Positions 10,801 to 21,900 of a stretch of 64,000 nucleotides of DNA are shown piece by piece. This DNA is from Hawksworthiomyces lignivorus. Taxonomy: Eukaryota > Ascomycota > Sordariomycetes > Ophiostomatales > Ophiostomataceae. The DNA is taken from contig NTMA01000032.1 in the NCBI GenBank assembly GCA_002917075.1, positions 124,001-188,000 on the forward strand. Reading direction: 5' to 3'. The first letter of the stretch is position 1. Each line of letters begins with the position of its first letter. Below the pieces are notes generated by a model. The model was not told the origin of the DNA. It made no database searches and saw only the letters and a list, made by a program, of their open reading frames with translations. Both the position numbers and the translations under genes were made by a program.

Positions 10801-13694
10801 GTGTCTGTGCTATCTCCGCAAGAATTCAGCAGGCTGTTCTTCTGCTGGGGTGTAATGACCTGACCATTGCGCGTTCCATTCGCCATGTAGCGAATGAGCG
10901 TAGCTTTGCTGCAGTTGTCAATCTCCAAGCGGGAAATCCACTTGTCTAAGTAGACGGAGAGCAGTCTCGCATACTCAGAAGCACGCGTCGAAGCCCACTT
11001 GTCAAATCGCTTAGACGTGTCGAAACCCGACTTCAGCTCCATACTCTCGAGTTCCTCAATCCACTGATCAAACTTCTTCTTGTCGTCCGACCCATCTTCA
11101 AGATCCCGGATATGAGGGATAAACTTGAGGGGCGTGTTGGGAGACAATATATTTTTGCCAATCTCAACATGGTGAAATCGATATCTCGGAACAGCCACAC
11201 CGGGTGATTTCAAAGATATCGCCTTCGCATGAATAACACGAGCCTCAGGTCGTCTCAGCGTATCACGGTGTATCTGGCAGCGCGTTAGTTGCGATATTTC
11301 CAAAGAAAGAGCAAGCATCGCGCATGCAAATATCTACATAACCGCGCCATTTCTTACCTTCAAGCGGATTGTAATGTGATCGTCAGTTGCCTCAGAAGAT
11401 TCTACATGCTGAGCTGGAAGCTCAGCAAAATCGTCGAAGGAGCTAAGATGCTCGCGCTCATGTTTTGGCTGGCTAGCGATATAAAACTCTACCTCCCGCC
11501 CATGGTCGGCATGAAGTGCCTTTACGAAATTCTGCAAGGAAGATTCAATTTTGGCCGAAGACCACTCGGAAGCTTTTGGAGTCATGGCTATTGGTTGCAC
11601 TGGAGGAGCTTTTGTTTGCGTCTGGTGTAGAGGCGTATCGAGTACAATGGAAGTCGGTGACGCAGGCACAGGTGAATGTGCCAGAGAAGGCAAGGACGGA
11701 TCAGAGCGCTCTGCCGCAGGCTGGCGAGATGGCGGACGATCGTGATTGCCTTCGACCTCGTCGGATTCCGTATTGGTTGCCCGATTATTAGAGTTTGAAG
11801 AAAAGGTAGGCGTAGGAGGGCTTGACGTGAATACGGATGAAAGAGAGGCCGATGAAGAGGTGGCACAGGGTGGAGATGCTGAAGGAGATCTCGGTGCTGG
11901 AGGGGGGGGGGGCCGAGAGGAATTCTCATCTGGCCTGGGAGCTACAGGTTGCACAGAGGGTTCTGGCGGTAAAGGCGAAGACTTGGCAGGAACCGGCTGG
12001 ACAGAAGGGTAAGACGGCAAGGGAGCAGTCTGATTCGGCTGAGGTACTTGTATAGGCTGTAATGGCCTAGGCATCAGCGACGGCCGAGTGGAAGGTGGCT
12101 GTCTTGGTGGTGAATACGGTCTCGGGACAGGTTGTGCAGGGGACTGCAGCCTCTGAAACGACTCCTTTGCAGGCGACTGCTGAGAGGGGAAATGTCTTGG
12201 AGGAGAAGGCTGTCTCTGAGATCCTGGTCTTGGAGAGAAAGATGACGAGGATGATCTCCCAGAAGCTGCCTGTCGGAGTTGAGAGTGCGGCAGTGGAGAG
12301 TTGTGAGCAGCCGGATCTCTAGGGGGTGAGATTCCAGACAAGGGGGAGTGTCTGCTGGGCGGAGTGTGCTGGCGTTGAGAGCGCCATGCAGAAGTTTGGG
12401 TAGGAGGAGAGGGCCACGAAGAGTTCTGGGTAGGAGGAGAGTAATGAGGATGCTGGTGGTATTGGTTTGGAGGAGGTTGTTGGGGAGGACGTGAAGGGAT
12501 AGTGGGGGAATGCTGTGGAGCAGCAGGAGGCAAGTGAGGCGACTGATGGGGAGATCGTCTGGGAGGCGAGTGCCTGCCTGAAGAAAAGTGGAAGACGGAC
12601 TGCAAAGGAGAGGGCAGCCGTGAAGATTGCTGTGCTGTAGCTTGTTGTTGATGAGCAGGATGCGGATAAGGTTGCCTCTGTTGCGTTTGAGGCTGAGGCA
12701 TGAATTGCAGTTGCGGAGACTGGCGCTGTGGCTGCTGATAAGACTGCGAAGCGTAAGTGCGGCCTGGAGAAGGATCCAGTATATTTGCATGCGGTGGTGG
12801 TTGCTGTTGCGGATGCTGTTGCGGATGCTGTTGCGGGTGCTGTTGCGGGTGCTGTTGCGGGTGCTGTTGCGAGTGCTGTTGCGAGTGCTGTTGCGGGTGC
12901 TGTTGCGAGTGCTGTTGCGAGTGCTGTTGCGGATGCTGTTGCGGATGCTGTTGCGAGTGCTGTTGCGAGTGCTGCTGTGAGTGCTGTTGCGAGTGCTGCT
13001 GTGAGTGCTGTTGCGGGTGCTGCTGCTGGTGCTGCTGCGGGTGTTGCTGCGGGTGCTGTTGCGGGTGCTGTTGCGGTTGTTGTTGCGGCTGCTGCTGCAT
13101 ATGCCATGGCATAGACGCTGATCGCTGGTCCCGTTGCATCTCTGTACTCCTCGGTGGCGGCACTGACTGCTGAGCATTCATATATCCAGGTGCAGGTGTG
13201 GGAGCTGGGTTAGTGGCAGGCGACGGCACCGTTGACTGAGGGACAGACGGCCTTGCTGGCGCAGGTGCAGGTGCAGGTACAGAAAAACTGAAACTCATAT
13301 TTGGCCCGTCTGGTCGCCCCCTCTCTGGCCGGTGAGTCTCTTGGAGAGGGGGGGGACGATGGCTGTCCCTGGGCACGTGTGGTGAGCCCAATGCGGTCAG
13401 ATTACCGATTAGGTTGCCAAAAGAGCCCTTCGAACCGAAGATGGCACCGAGACCGTGCATAGATGACCCCGTGGAGACATGCCGTGCAGGCTGGGGGGGA
13501 GGAGCATTGCCGCTACTGCCATTCCGAACGAATGCCGGATGGTGGTCGGCGTTGCTGTATATAGACCTAGCATAGTTGCGATCCTGTGTGTGTGCCCGAA
13601 ACAGAGGCGGCTGCCGCGGTGAATGTGACATCCGGACCTCTGGCTCATCATCGCACGTGAGATCAATAACTTCTGCTGTCCGCATGGACGACAT
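7836..13694 (-). CDS. KMT6: KMT6 / EZH2-type histone H3K27 methyltransferase
   Basis: Catalytic subunit of Polycomb repressive complex 2, which methylates histone H3 Lys27 in the nucleus. Exon 1 (13694-11358) and exon 2 (11273-7836) are joined by an 84-nt phase-0 intron with GTAAGA donor, CTAAC branch and CCAG acceptor, giving 1924 aa. The first 300-odd residues include an EVIDLTCDDEP motif and a repeat of His-(Pro/Ser)-Gln-Gln at about residues 200-300; the next 400 are Pro/Gln/Ser-rich. A cysteine-rich CXC (pre-SET) region lies at about 1205-1300. The SET domain lies at about 1315-1445 and shows GYGLF, the cofactor-site RYINHA and the FFNYGEN motif. Residues after about 1450 form a 480-aa tail of acidic and Arg-rich low complexity. 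Animal EZH2 has about 750 aa and ends soon after SET, so both extensions are large. Family assignment is secure from CXC followed by SET; the function of the extensions is unknown. Confidence 0.93.
12790..13105 (-). repeat. 12-nt tandem repeat coding (His-Pro/Ser-Gln-Gln)n
   Basis: Inside KMT6 exon 1, about two dozen imperfect copies of a 12-nt unit encode HPQQ or HSQQ on the minus strand. Variation between units is mostly the Pro/Ser codon change (plus-strand GGG against GAG) and a few synonymous changes. Because the unit is a multiple of three and contains no stop in any frame, all frames stay open and give spurious poly-Ala and poly-Cys frames. The repeat is expected to vary in length between strains. 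Confidence 0.9.
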
Positions 13695-15737
13695 GCTGGC
13701 AGATGCGTCGCTCGTCCTCGTCCTCGCCGTCTAGGTGCGGTCTGTCTCACTCATATCAGGCGCCAGCAGATGTGACCCCAAACGACGGCAGACAAGCAAA
13801 CAGAACACCTAGGGCGGGACTCATTCATTCAATGAAGCAGAGTACAGGATATTTCAAAGCAGATGTCCACGGACAAATTAGGTAAATGGTTGGAATCAAA
13901 TCGCATGAGCGATAGGTTCAAAGCATAAGAAAAAAAAGAAACAAAAGGAGAGAAAAGGAGTGAAAGCCGCGTTCTTCGCAATGCGCCGATTAGCGATGTA
14001 GCTGCCACAGAAGAACACGCTGTAAAGGAATAATAGAAAATACACGCCGCGCGCCTTAGAATTCCCAAAAGTAGGAAGCAGGACGGGGTCGGCCGGGGTA
14101 GTGTGGCCGTGATGCGCGGCGCGTGTCGTGAGAAAAGGTGAAGATGAGCCTTCTGATGAGGAAAGACAGCGAAAACGCGTTGTGGTCCTTTTTCTTAGCG
14201 GCTTTTGCGATCCTCGGGGGGGGTCCCTGCCAGAATGGCCACCAACACCGGCCCAGTGTTACATTGGGAAAGAGTACCTTGATGACCGCTGTGATTGGTC
14301 GGCTGTATGCGGATTAACAATTGCGTAAATAAATTTTTTATCAGCAAATATCGCATACAGGAATAACCATTATTTGAATATAATTAGTAATAACTCGATA
14401 TTGATATACAGTGAATATACACAGTGCTAATTTTTGGTTTTATACTGCGTAGGCCTAGACTTGTACCTGGCACCAGGTAAAGTGATTTACAGGTGCCACG
14501 AGCTTCACTATATCACATACGATTATAGATGTACAGATGCACTCGCGGCCTCGGCTCTGGCGGGCTCTGTGGCCCTGGGCTACGGGACGTACTCGTGTTT
14601 AGACAGATGACTACAGATGACTACAGGTGATAGAAAGAGACCCTGCATTTCTTTGTTCACGAGAAGACAGCGGGCGTGTTTGTGGCAATTGGCGCAGAAC
14701 GCAGCGAGGTAGCTCAGGAGGACGAGCACGACGGACGCGCAATGCCATCGCCTGTGTGCCCAGGTGCCTTACTCAGAAGAGAAGATAGCCCGCTTTCTGT
14801 GCCTCTGCCCCTCTTCCAAGCTTTTGCCGCGAAGATGTTGGCGCACCCAGACTTTGTCACGGTGGATTTCATAAGGTCCCGCCGATCTGTGCAATGATGT
14901 ATTGTGAATACTCTATACTCCGTAATGGCGTCCGTCCTCTTCGGCGGCCAACAGGGAAAAAAAGAAAGCAAGAAGTCCCGGACTCAGCTCCCATTGCTAG
15001 CGCTATCGTCTTTGGTGCTTCTTTGGGGGAGGGGGGCGCCTGTGGGTCGGGATCTTAGTCTGTACAGTGCGTGTTTGTCCCTGTTGCTTTGTCGTATTTG
15101 CATACGGGCGTAATAGGGCGTAATAGGCAATTTCTGGGTGATGTCGTATGGAGAACTGTGGCTGTGGCCAGCAGCACCGAGGGCGCTAACGAGGCACTAA
15201 TGCCCAATTTGGCGTCTGCAGGACGCTGCCTGCTCACACCACGACCCAAAACGCCAGTCCTGGATGACGTCGACGTCTCAGTTCATCCCCCCCCCCGGGC
15301 GGCCGTCTCAGACCAGGGAAAAAAAGTCGCATTGGGTTTGGCTTCTTCTCTTCTCTTTCTTTGACACTCCCAGACAGCCCAACCAACTGTTACCCAGCTC
15401 CCTGTCTTTCTTGTCGCATCAAGTTAGCTCTCCGTCTCTTTGATGCCAAGGCAAGCATCATAACATAAATAACTACAGCTCGTGCGCTTTGTGCTGACAG
15501 ATCCCCTCGCTCGTTCCCACCCGACATTGTCTTTGATATATTTTGCTCCTCCCTGACTCTCTTCTCTACTCCTTACTTCTTCTCTCCCTTGCTCTCTTTG
15601 GCTATCTCAGCACAGATACTATCATACACAGAAAACTGCCATAGCTCTTCGATAGCTAGTCTCCAGCTGCTCAATCATTCCCTTCGTATCCGCCCCGACT
15701 CGCTTGCACTGCGACCCTCAACCAGCCTCCCGCCATC
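13695..15737. other. Divergent intergenic region KMT6 / Pil1
   Basis: Two kilobases between the divergent starts of KMT6 and the eisosome gene; it must hold both promoters. AT-rich around 14330-14450, with CT-rich tracts from about 15340. The last 293 nt before the Pil1 start have no ATG. No gene seen. Confidence 0.6.
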
Positions 15738-17233
15738 ATGCATCGCACTTATTCTATGCGCCAGTCTCGGGCGCCTACTGCGTCGCAGATTCAAGTGCGT
15801 TCTATTACCAGGAGCCGAAGATGCTCGCCTCTTACTATTTTTGTCCCTCGTATTTGAAGCCCCGTTTTTGCTGACCGCATTGCGTCAATCCAGAACCCCC
15901 CACCACCGCCGTCGAGCACCAAGTCTGGCCGCCTGTTCGGCCGCGGAGGCTTCGGTAAGTCGCGCACATCATCCGTCCACGATCAATTCTCCAAGATTCA
16001 ATGCTTCTACGATAGACACAAGAGTCTAGAAACAAATTACGAGAACACAATCGCTGACTGCTGGGGTTGCGTCTTTGGGGTGGTGTAGGTCATGCTCTTA
16101 GAAGGAACGCGGCTGGTGCCTTTGGCCCTGACCTGGCCAAGAAGCTCTCCCAGCTCGTGAAGATGGAAAAGAATGTGATGCGGTCCATGGAAATGGTCGC
16201 CAAGGAGCGCATGGATGTTGCTGTAAGTCGCTGATTGAAAGAGGGCGACAGAAGAACAAAAACGGCTCGTCGTGCTAATTACTCCTTGCTACAGCAACAA
16301 CTCTCTCTGTGGGGCGAAAACTGCGACGAAGATGTGTCGGATGTCACGGACAAGCTCGGCGTACTCATCTACGAGATTGGCGAGCTGGAGGATCAATATG
16401 TCGATCGCTACGACCAGTACCGCATTACCATGAAGAGCATTCGCAACATTGAAGCGTCTGTGCAGCCCAGCAGAGACCGTAAGCCCGCACCGCGCCCACA
16501 AACCATTCTTATTTCCTAGTCAATTCTGTCGCCGCAGTGCTAACAGACAAATACAGGCAAGCAGAAGATCACCGACCAAATTGCCCACCTCAAGTATAAG
16601 GAGCCGAACTCGCCCAAGATCGTCGTGCTTGAGCAGGAGCTCGTCCGTGCTGAGGCCGAGTCACTCGTGGCCGAGGCCCAGCTGTCTAACATCACGCGCG
16701 AGAAGATCAAGGCCGCCTACTCCTACCACTTTGACGCCATGCGCGAGCACAGCGAGAAGGTAGCCATCATCGCCGGTTACGGCAAGCACCTCCTGGAGCT
16801 TATCGACGATACTCCCGTCACGCCCGGCGAGACGCGCCCCGCCTACGACGGCTACGAGGCCAGCAAGGCTATCATCCAGGACTGCGAGGACTCCCTGACC
16901 AACTGGGTCACCCAGAACGCCGCCGTCAGTGCTAAGCTGTCTACCCGCGCCCGCACGCTGTCCACGCGCCGCCGCAACCTCATCAAGGCCCGCGCCGAGG
17001 GCGGCCACGACTTGTCTGGCCAGGATGCTCCACTCCACGACCGCGACCATTGGGTGTCGGCCGCCGACCACCACGAATCTAAGTACGCGGACGAGGGCGA
17101 GGACGACGAGGACGATGACGAGCTCAACGGCGAAGAGGAGGACGACATGCCCAGCCGCCACTCAGTGATCGAGAGCGAGGCTGGTCTGAATGGCGAGAGC
17201 CGCGGCCGCAACCAGGAGCCCGTCGCCGCTTAA
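15738..17233 (+). CDS. PIL1: Eisosome core component Pil1/Lsp1 family
   Basis: BAR-domain protein that self-assembles under plasma-membrane furrows (eisosomes/MCC domains). Five exons join in frame: 15738-15794, 15895 region start at 15894-15954, 16089-16222, 16295-16478 and 16557-17233, giving 370 aa, the usual family size. All introns have GTRNGT-like donors. The N-terminus is basic (MHRTYSMRQSR...) and continues to GRLFGRGGFGHALRRNAAG, the membrane-binding segment. The BAR helices span roughly residues 55-285 and include the family-typical LWGENCDEDVSDVTDKLG and AAYSYHFDAM. The tail is very acidic (runs of Glu/Asp), as in many Pil1 proteins. Pil1 and Lsp1 paralogues cannot be told apart from this locus alone. 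A T-run follows the stop within 50 nt. Confidence 0.95.
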
Positions 17234-17751
17234 GAGGTGCACGCGAGCCTCTTTTGCTCCGTGCCTTTTTTTTTTTTTTTTTTTTGCTTTCCCCCGTCTG
17301 GTTACCGTCCAGTTCAATGGTTGAAGTAGTAAGAAGAGACGCAGCCGTCCTTTCTTCACGATCCGCACGGCGATCCATATACCCTCATCGTCAGTCATTC
17401 CTTTTCGGCGTCTGATTTGCTACGCTACTTTACTTTTTGGCTTATGGTTTTCGTGTTTCGTACTTTGTATTTTCCTATATTCGGTTTATTTCTCTCCTTT
17501 TTTTTTTTTTTTTTTTTAAGGGTCTAATTTGGTTTAATGTGGATTTGCTTTCAGAGGGAAGAGGGAAGGGGAAAGGGAATGTTGATCTTCGACATGTCTG
17601 TAAGTTTTCCAAGAGTGGCCAAGTAGTAATACCACATACACATGTATACAATGATAGTACAAGGGAAAAGGCAACTGCAAAATGGATGAATGGATGGTTG
17701 GATGGATATATACAATATACATCTTTTTTTTAAATTTTAAGTCTACTTTTA
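17234..17751. other. Intergenic between convergent genes
   Basis: 3' flanks of Pil1 (+) and the LSM gene (-). Holds two long T-runs (about 17266-17285 and 17499-17517) and a TGGA-type tetranucleotide stretch near 17683-17706. No gene seen. Confidence 0.6.
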
Positions 17752-18255
17752 TCAGCTTCTGTTGCGCATTTGACTGGTAAATTCCTCCACTTCGATCTTG
17801 ACAATGTGCTCCCCGGGCACCACAATTAAGCCCATATTCCGGGAGTTCATATTGAGCACTACTCGGCCACTAGAATCATCCGTCTTGGCAGCTGCTGCTA
17901 TACGTGCGGCATGTTCCTCCCGCTGCCGCTTCGACGGCTGCCGGTACTCCGTAGCGTGGGCCAGAACAATATTGCGGTCCTGTCAGGCTCAGAAGGTCAG
18001 CAAAATAAAAACAGCGCTGCAAAATACACAGCCGTAATTAACTCTTCGCTGGGTTTTAATCCAACCCACCGGATCTGTGCACTTGAACTCGCCGCGGAAC
18101 ATACGGCCGTCGGTTGTGTGAATGAGCAAGTTCTTGTTGAGCAGCGAGGTCAGATAGGCATTGGCCTCGGCTCGGAGCGCAGCGGCAGCGGTAGGACTCA
18201 TCACGGGCAGCGGGGCTGCAGGCTCTCGCTTGGCCGGCTCTTCCATACTACTCAT
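17752..18255 (-). CDS. LSM-domain protein, NatC auxiliary subunit (NAA38/Mak31-like)
   Basis: Small Sm-fold protein predicted to be the auxiliary subunit of the NatC N-terminal acetyltransferase, which acts on nascent proteins at the ribosome. Exon 1 (18255-18070) and exon 2 (17979-17752) are joined through a 90-nt phase-0 intron with GTGGGT donor and GACAG acceptor, giving 137 aa. The Sm1-like half lies in exon 1 (YLTSLLNKNLLIHTTDGRMF, then RGEFKCTDP). Exon 2 holds DRNIVLAHATEYR and the Sm2-like LIVVPGEHIVKIEV near the C-terminus. The insertion of basic and Ala residues between the two halves is typical of LSMD1-type proteins. It lies divergent to the repair gene at 18992. A different LSM paralogue is possible but less likely, because of the NIVLAHATEYR pattern. 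Confidence 0.8.
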
Positions 18256-18991
18256 CTTCTTGGATCGCTAGACCCGCCTCCGGTGAGCTTCCGAATGCGG
18301 ATAGGAAAGTAGTCTTGCTTCTTCCTCGACTGAGGACCCTCTTTGGGGCGGCAAACTTCAGTCTATTTTTAGACAGCCTCTTACTTCAGCTCAAAATAGG
18401 TAAAGACTCTCTTTTTGTAAAAGTCATAAAGTAGTCAGGTCAAGTGGTCACCGGTCTTCGGAAGGGCTTGCTTATAGCCCAGGGCACAAATGTCTTTGAG
18501 CTTTTTCCTTTGTGAGAATGTCGCTGACATGAGATTGACACAGTGTCGTTAGTACCGTGCAACTTATTCTATATCACTGTTTCACCTTACTCATCACTTT
18601 TACAGGGAGCGCTGCAGCCTAGAATTGCCTGGGAAAGTGCGTGACACCGCGCCATTTCCGCGGGGCAATTCTGTGCTGGAAGGCGCGTTAATTGAATAGA
18701 CCGTCGTGGCGATTTTCACTGACATCTTTTTCCTAGGCGTTTCATCTTCGTACTTAAGCTTTTTGCTTTTTCTCGACTCATTTATCTCAAAGTTCTGTCA
18801 ATACGCAGAGCCCAAACTGGTGTCCTTGCGGAACAGCACCTCTGTTGCGTGCCGCCATGCTCACCAGGTTACCTTCGCCACTGTAGTGAGCGAATGCTGG
18901 CCGTTTGTCTCGGTGATCGAGAGACCTAGCGTTTGCCTTTTTTTTTTTTGTCTTTTTCCACACCGCACCCTCATCGAGGCATCCGCTCGCC
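18256..18991. other. Divergent promoter region LSM gene / RAD2
   Basis: About 735 nt shared by the LSM gene (-) and the Rad2 gene (+). No gene seen apart from two short upstream reading frames listed separately. A T-run lies at about 18937-18948, close to the Rad2 start. Confidence 0.6.
18857..18929 (+). promoter_or_regulatory. Two short uORFs upstream of RAD2
   Basis: Two ATGs precede the Rad2 start. One begins at 18857 and ends at TAG 18884-18886 (9 codons); the other begins at 18894 and ends at TAG 18927-18929 (11 codons). If the transcript starts upstream of 18857 they could lower translation of the endonuclease. Whether they are in the mRNA cannot be seen. Confidence 0.3.
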
Positions 18992-21900
18992 ATGGGTGTC
19001 AACGGCCTCTGGCAGGTGCTGCAGCCCTGCGCGCGGCCGACCAATCTAGCCACGCTCAACCGCAAGCGCCTCGCCGTGGACGCCTCAATCTGGATCTACC
19101 AGTTCCTCAAGGCTGTGCGCGACAAGGAGGGTAACGCCCTGCGCAACTCTCACGTCGTCGGCTTCTTTCGCCGCATTTGCAAGCTGCTCTGGTTCGGTAT
19201 CCACCCGGTGTTCGTCTTCGACGGCGGCGCTCCCGTCCTGAAGCGCTCGACGCTGCAGGCGCGGCGCAGCCGCCGCGAAGGCCGGCGCGAGGATGCTGCC
19301 CGCACGGCGGGCAAGCTTCTGGCGGTGCAGATGCACCGCCTGGCCGAAGAAGAAGAGGAGAAGAGGCGCAAGCAGCAGCAGCAGAGCCGGGGCGCGGCCG
19401 CCGATGACACTGACGGCGTGGCGGCCGGCGAGGTGCTGCCGGCGGCCGACCAGCTCGTCTACGCGGAGGAGGCGCACATGTCGCAGCAGCAGCGGCTGCA
19501 GAGCCGCAAGTTCACAAAGCAGGACGCGTACCACCTGCCGGACCTGGACCCGGGCGGCATCGCGGGCATGGGGCGGCCCGAAGACCCGCGGATCATGAGC
19601 ATCGACGAGCTTGAGGAGTACGCGCGGCAGTTCCAGGCGGGCGAGGACATCAACCTGTACGACTTTAGCAAGATCGATTTCGACGGCGAGTTCTTCAAGA
19701 GCCTGCCACCGCCGGACCGCTACAACATCCTCAACGCCGCGCGCATCCGCAGCCGCCTGCGTATGGGCCTCAGCAAGGAGCAGCTGGACACCATGTTCCC
19801 GGACCGCATGGCCTTCTCGCGCTTCCAGATCGAGCGCGTGCGCGAGCGCAACCGCCTGACCCAGCGCCTCATGGTTGAGGCCGGCATGACCGGCACCGAC
19901 CTGACCATGAACGGCGGCAGCGGCCGCGTCGCCGGCGAGAAGGACCGCGAGTACATCCTGGTCAAGAACGAGGGCGCCGAGGGCGGCTGGGCCCTCGGCG
20001 TCGTCAGCCGCGACAAGGACCGCGGCGAGATACACAAGCCCATCGACGTCGACGCCCTGCAGTTCCGCTACCAGGGCGACGCTGAGGACGCCGAGGACGA
20101 GGACGAGTGGGAGGACGACGTCGAGTTCGAGGACGTCCCCATCGAGGGCCTCAACCGCCTCCCAAAGCTGGTCGCCGCCCAGGTCGGTGCCGACCAGCTC
20201 GGCGACGCGGACGACGCAGATGACGACTCGCTTTTTGTCCGGAGCCACGAGCCTCTTGGCGCAGCGGGCTTGGTTGCCGTCGAGCCAGACATCGACGCCA
20301 ACCCAGCCTCTCTTTCCGATGACGAAGACGAAGACCTCAATCGGGCCATCGCTATGTCCTTGCAGAACCAGCATGGAATTGACGGGTCCTCCAAGACCAT
20401 AGAAGAGGACGACGAATTATTTGAAGATGTCGGCCTCCCCACGCCGCAATGGACGCAGAGGGCCGCCGAGGCGCCGCGGCCCATCTTTGGCTCTACCGGT
20501 CAGATGGTGGCACATGTCGTGAACAACCGGGCGAACGCGACAGTTGCCGCGGCGGCGGCATCCGCAAAGGCGCGCAAAGCAGCCGACAGCGACGACGACA
20601 GCAGCGACAGCGAGCTGGACATACGAGCGGCCATAGCGAAGGCAGCGAAGAAGAAGGCCGCCCCGTCTGCGCAGACCACCAAACAAATGATTACGCCGTC
20701 CCATTCTCTTCAACCACCGCCGAAGAACCCTTTCGATGGACCTCTGCCGTTTGAAAAACTGGACTGGCGCACATCCATTTTCGAGAAGAAGCCTTCGGCC
20801 ACACAGACCGCAGCACGCCTGCCATCAAACACAGCAGCTGTAGGAGTGTCGCCGTTTGCCTCTTCTGCTAAAGACAATGCCGCCGCAACGGCTGCCGCCA
20901 TCGCGGCTGCTAATGCTGCTGAGTCGGCTGCTTTCGAGCCAGACTCTGAAGCCGAGGACGAGCTAGCGGGAGGTTTCGAAAGGGAACCAACCGAGCCCAG
21001 ATCAGGAGCTGAAAGTGCGAATGAGGAACTTGTAGGTGGCTTTGAAAAGGATGCGGCTTTCGTGGATGACGGTGCACCGCGCCCCTTGCCGCCTTGGATG
21101 GTGGACAATAGTGATATTCGGGCTGCGGTCCGGCAGCAGCAGCAATATGATGATGAAATCAATGCAGAGGATAGAGAAATGGCTCTGGAAGAAGAAAAGA
21201 TGTGGCAGCGTATGCAAAAAAGCCGCATTGTCGAAATCGATTCCTCCAGTGACGGCGGCAGCGACATTGAGGTGCTGGATGCGCCGCCGCCGCCACAACA
21301 CCAAATCACAGAGCAGCTTGTGCCAGAAGACAATCTGACGCTACAAGAGGGAGGTGAAAACACCATTGACGGAACTGAGCAGCAAACTGCGCCTACAGCA
21401 GCCGTAGAAAGGTATGATGAGGTGCCTGAGGTTGCTGACAAAGAGCAAGACAATGCAGAAGAAACGGACCTTAGAGCTGAGACTGAGACGAGATCTTCGT
21501 CACCAGAAATGGAATTCGAGGATGTGGAGATTCCGGGCCAGCCTGCAGCAGTAGTAGAAGAAACGAAGGAGCCCGAGCCTGATGAGCAACCAGTCGTGGT
21601 GACATTCTCAGCTGAGAACAGCACGATTGCACAACCCGAGCATGAGGACGGCCTCTTTGCTGGCGACATGGCTGATGTGAGCGATGGAGATGATGCGTTC
21701 GACATCAGCGACCCAGAAGACGAGGAGCTGCTCGCACAGATGGCTGAGGAGGTCGAAGAGCACGCGCGGTTCGCGAGCGAGCTGAACCACAACACGGCAC
21801 GAGAGAACCAGCTGGCTTACGAGCAGGAGCTGCGGGCGCTGCGGAACCAACAGAAAAAAGACCGACGAGACGCAGACGAGGTGACGCAGATCATGGTATC

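Noticed and set aside
12790..13105. CRISPR-like array
   Set aside because: The unit is only 12 nt, has no unique spacers and lies inside a eukaryotic coding exon.
12728..13173. Plus-strand open frames of pure Ala-rich and Cys-rich repeats
   Set aside because: They are shadows of the 12-nt repeat in KMT6, which has no stop in any frame; only the minus-strand frame links to SET and has correct splice signals.
14128..14328. 66-codon plus-strand open frame between KMT6 and Pil1
   Set aside because: Short, in a divergent promoter region, no domain or signal peptide.
19085..20374. 429-codon open frame antisense to RAD2
   Set aside because: It is a by-product of high third-position GC in the RAD2 exon; its translation is low complexity and has no domain.
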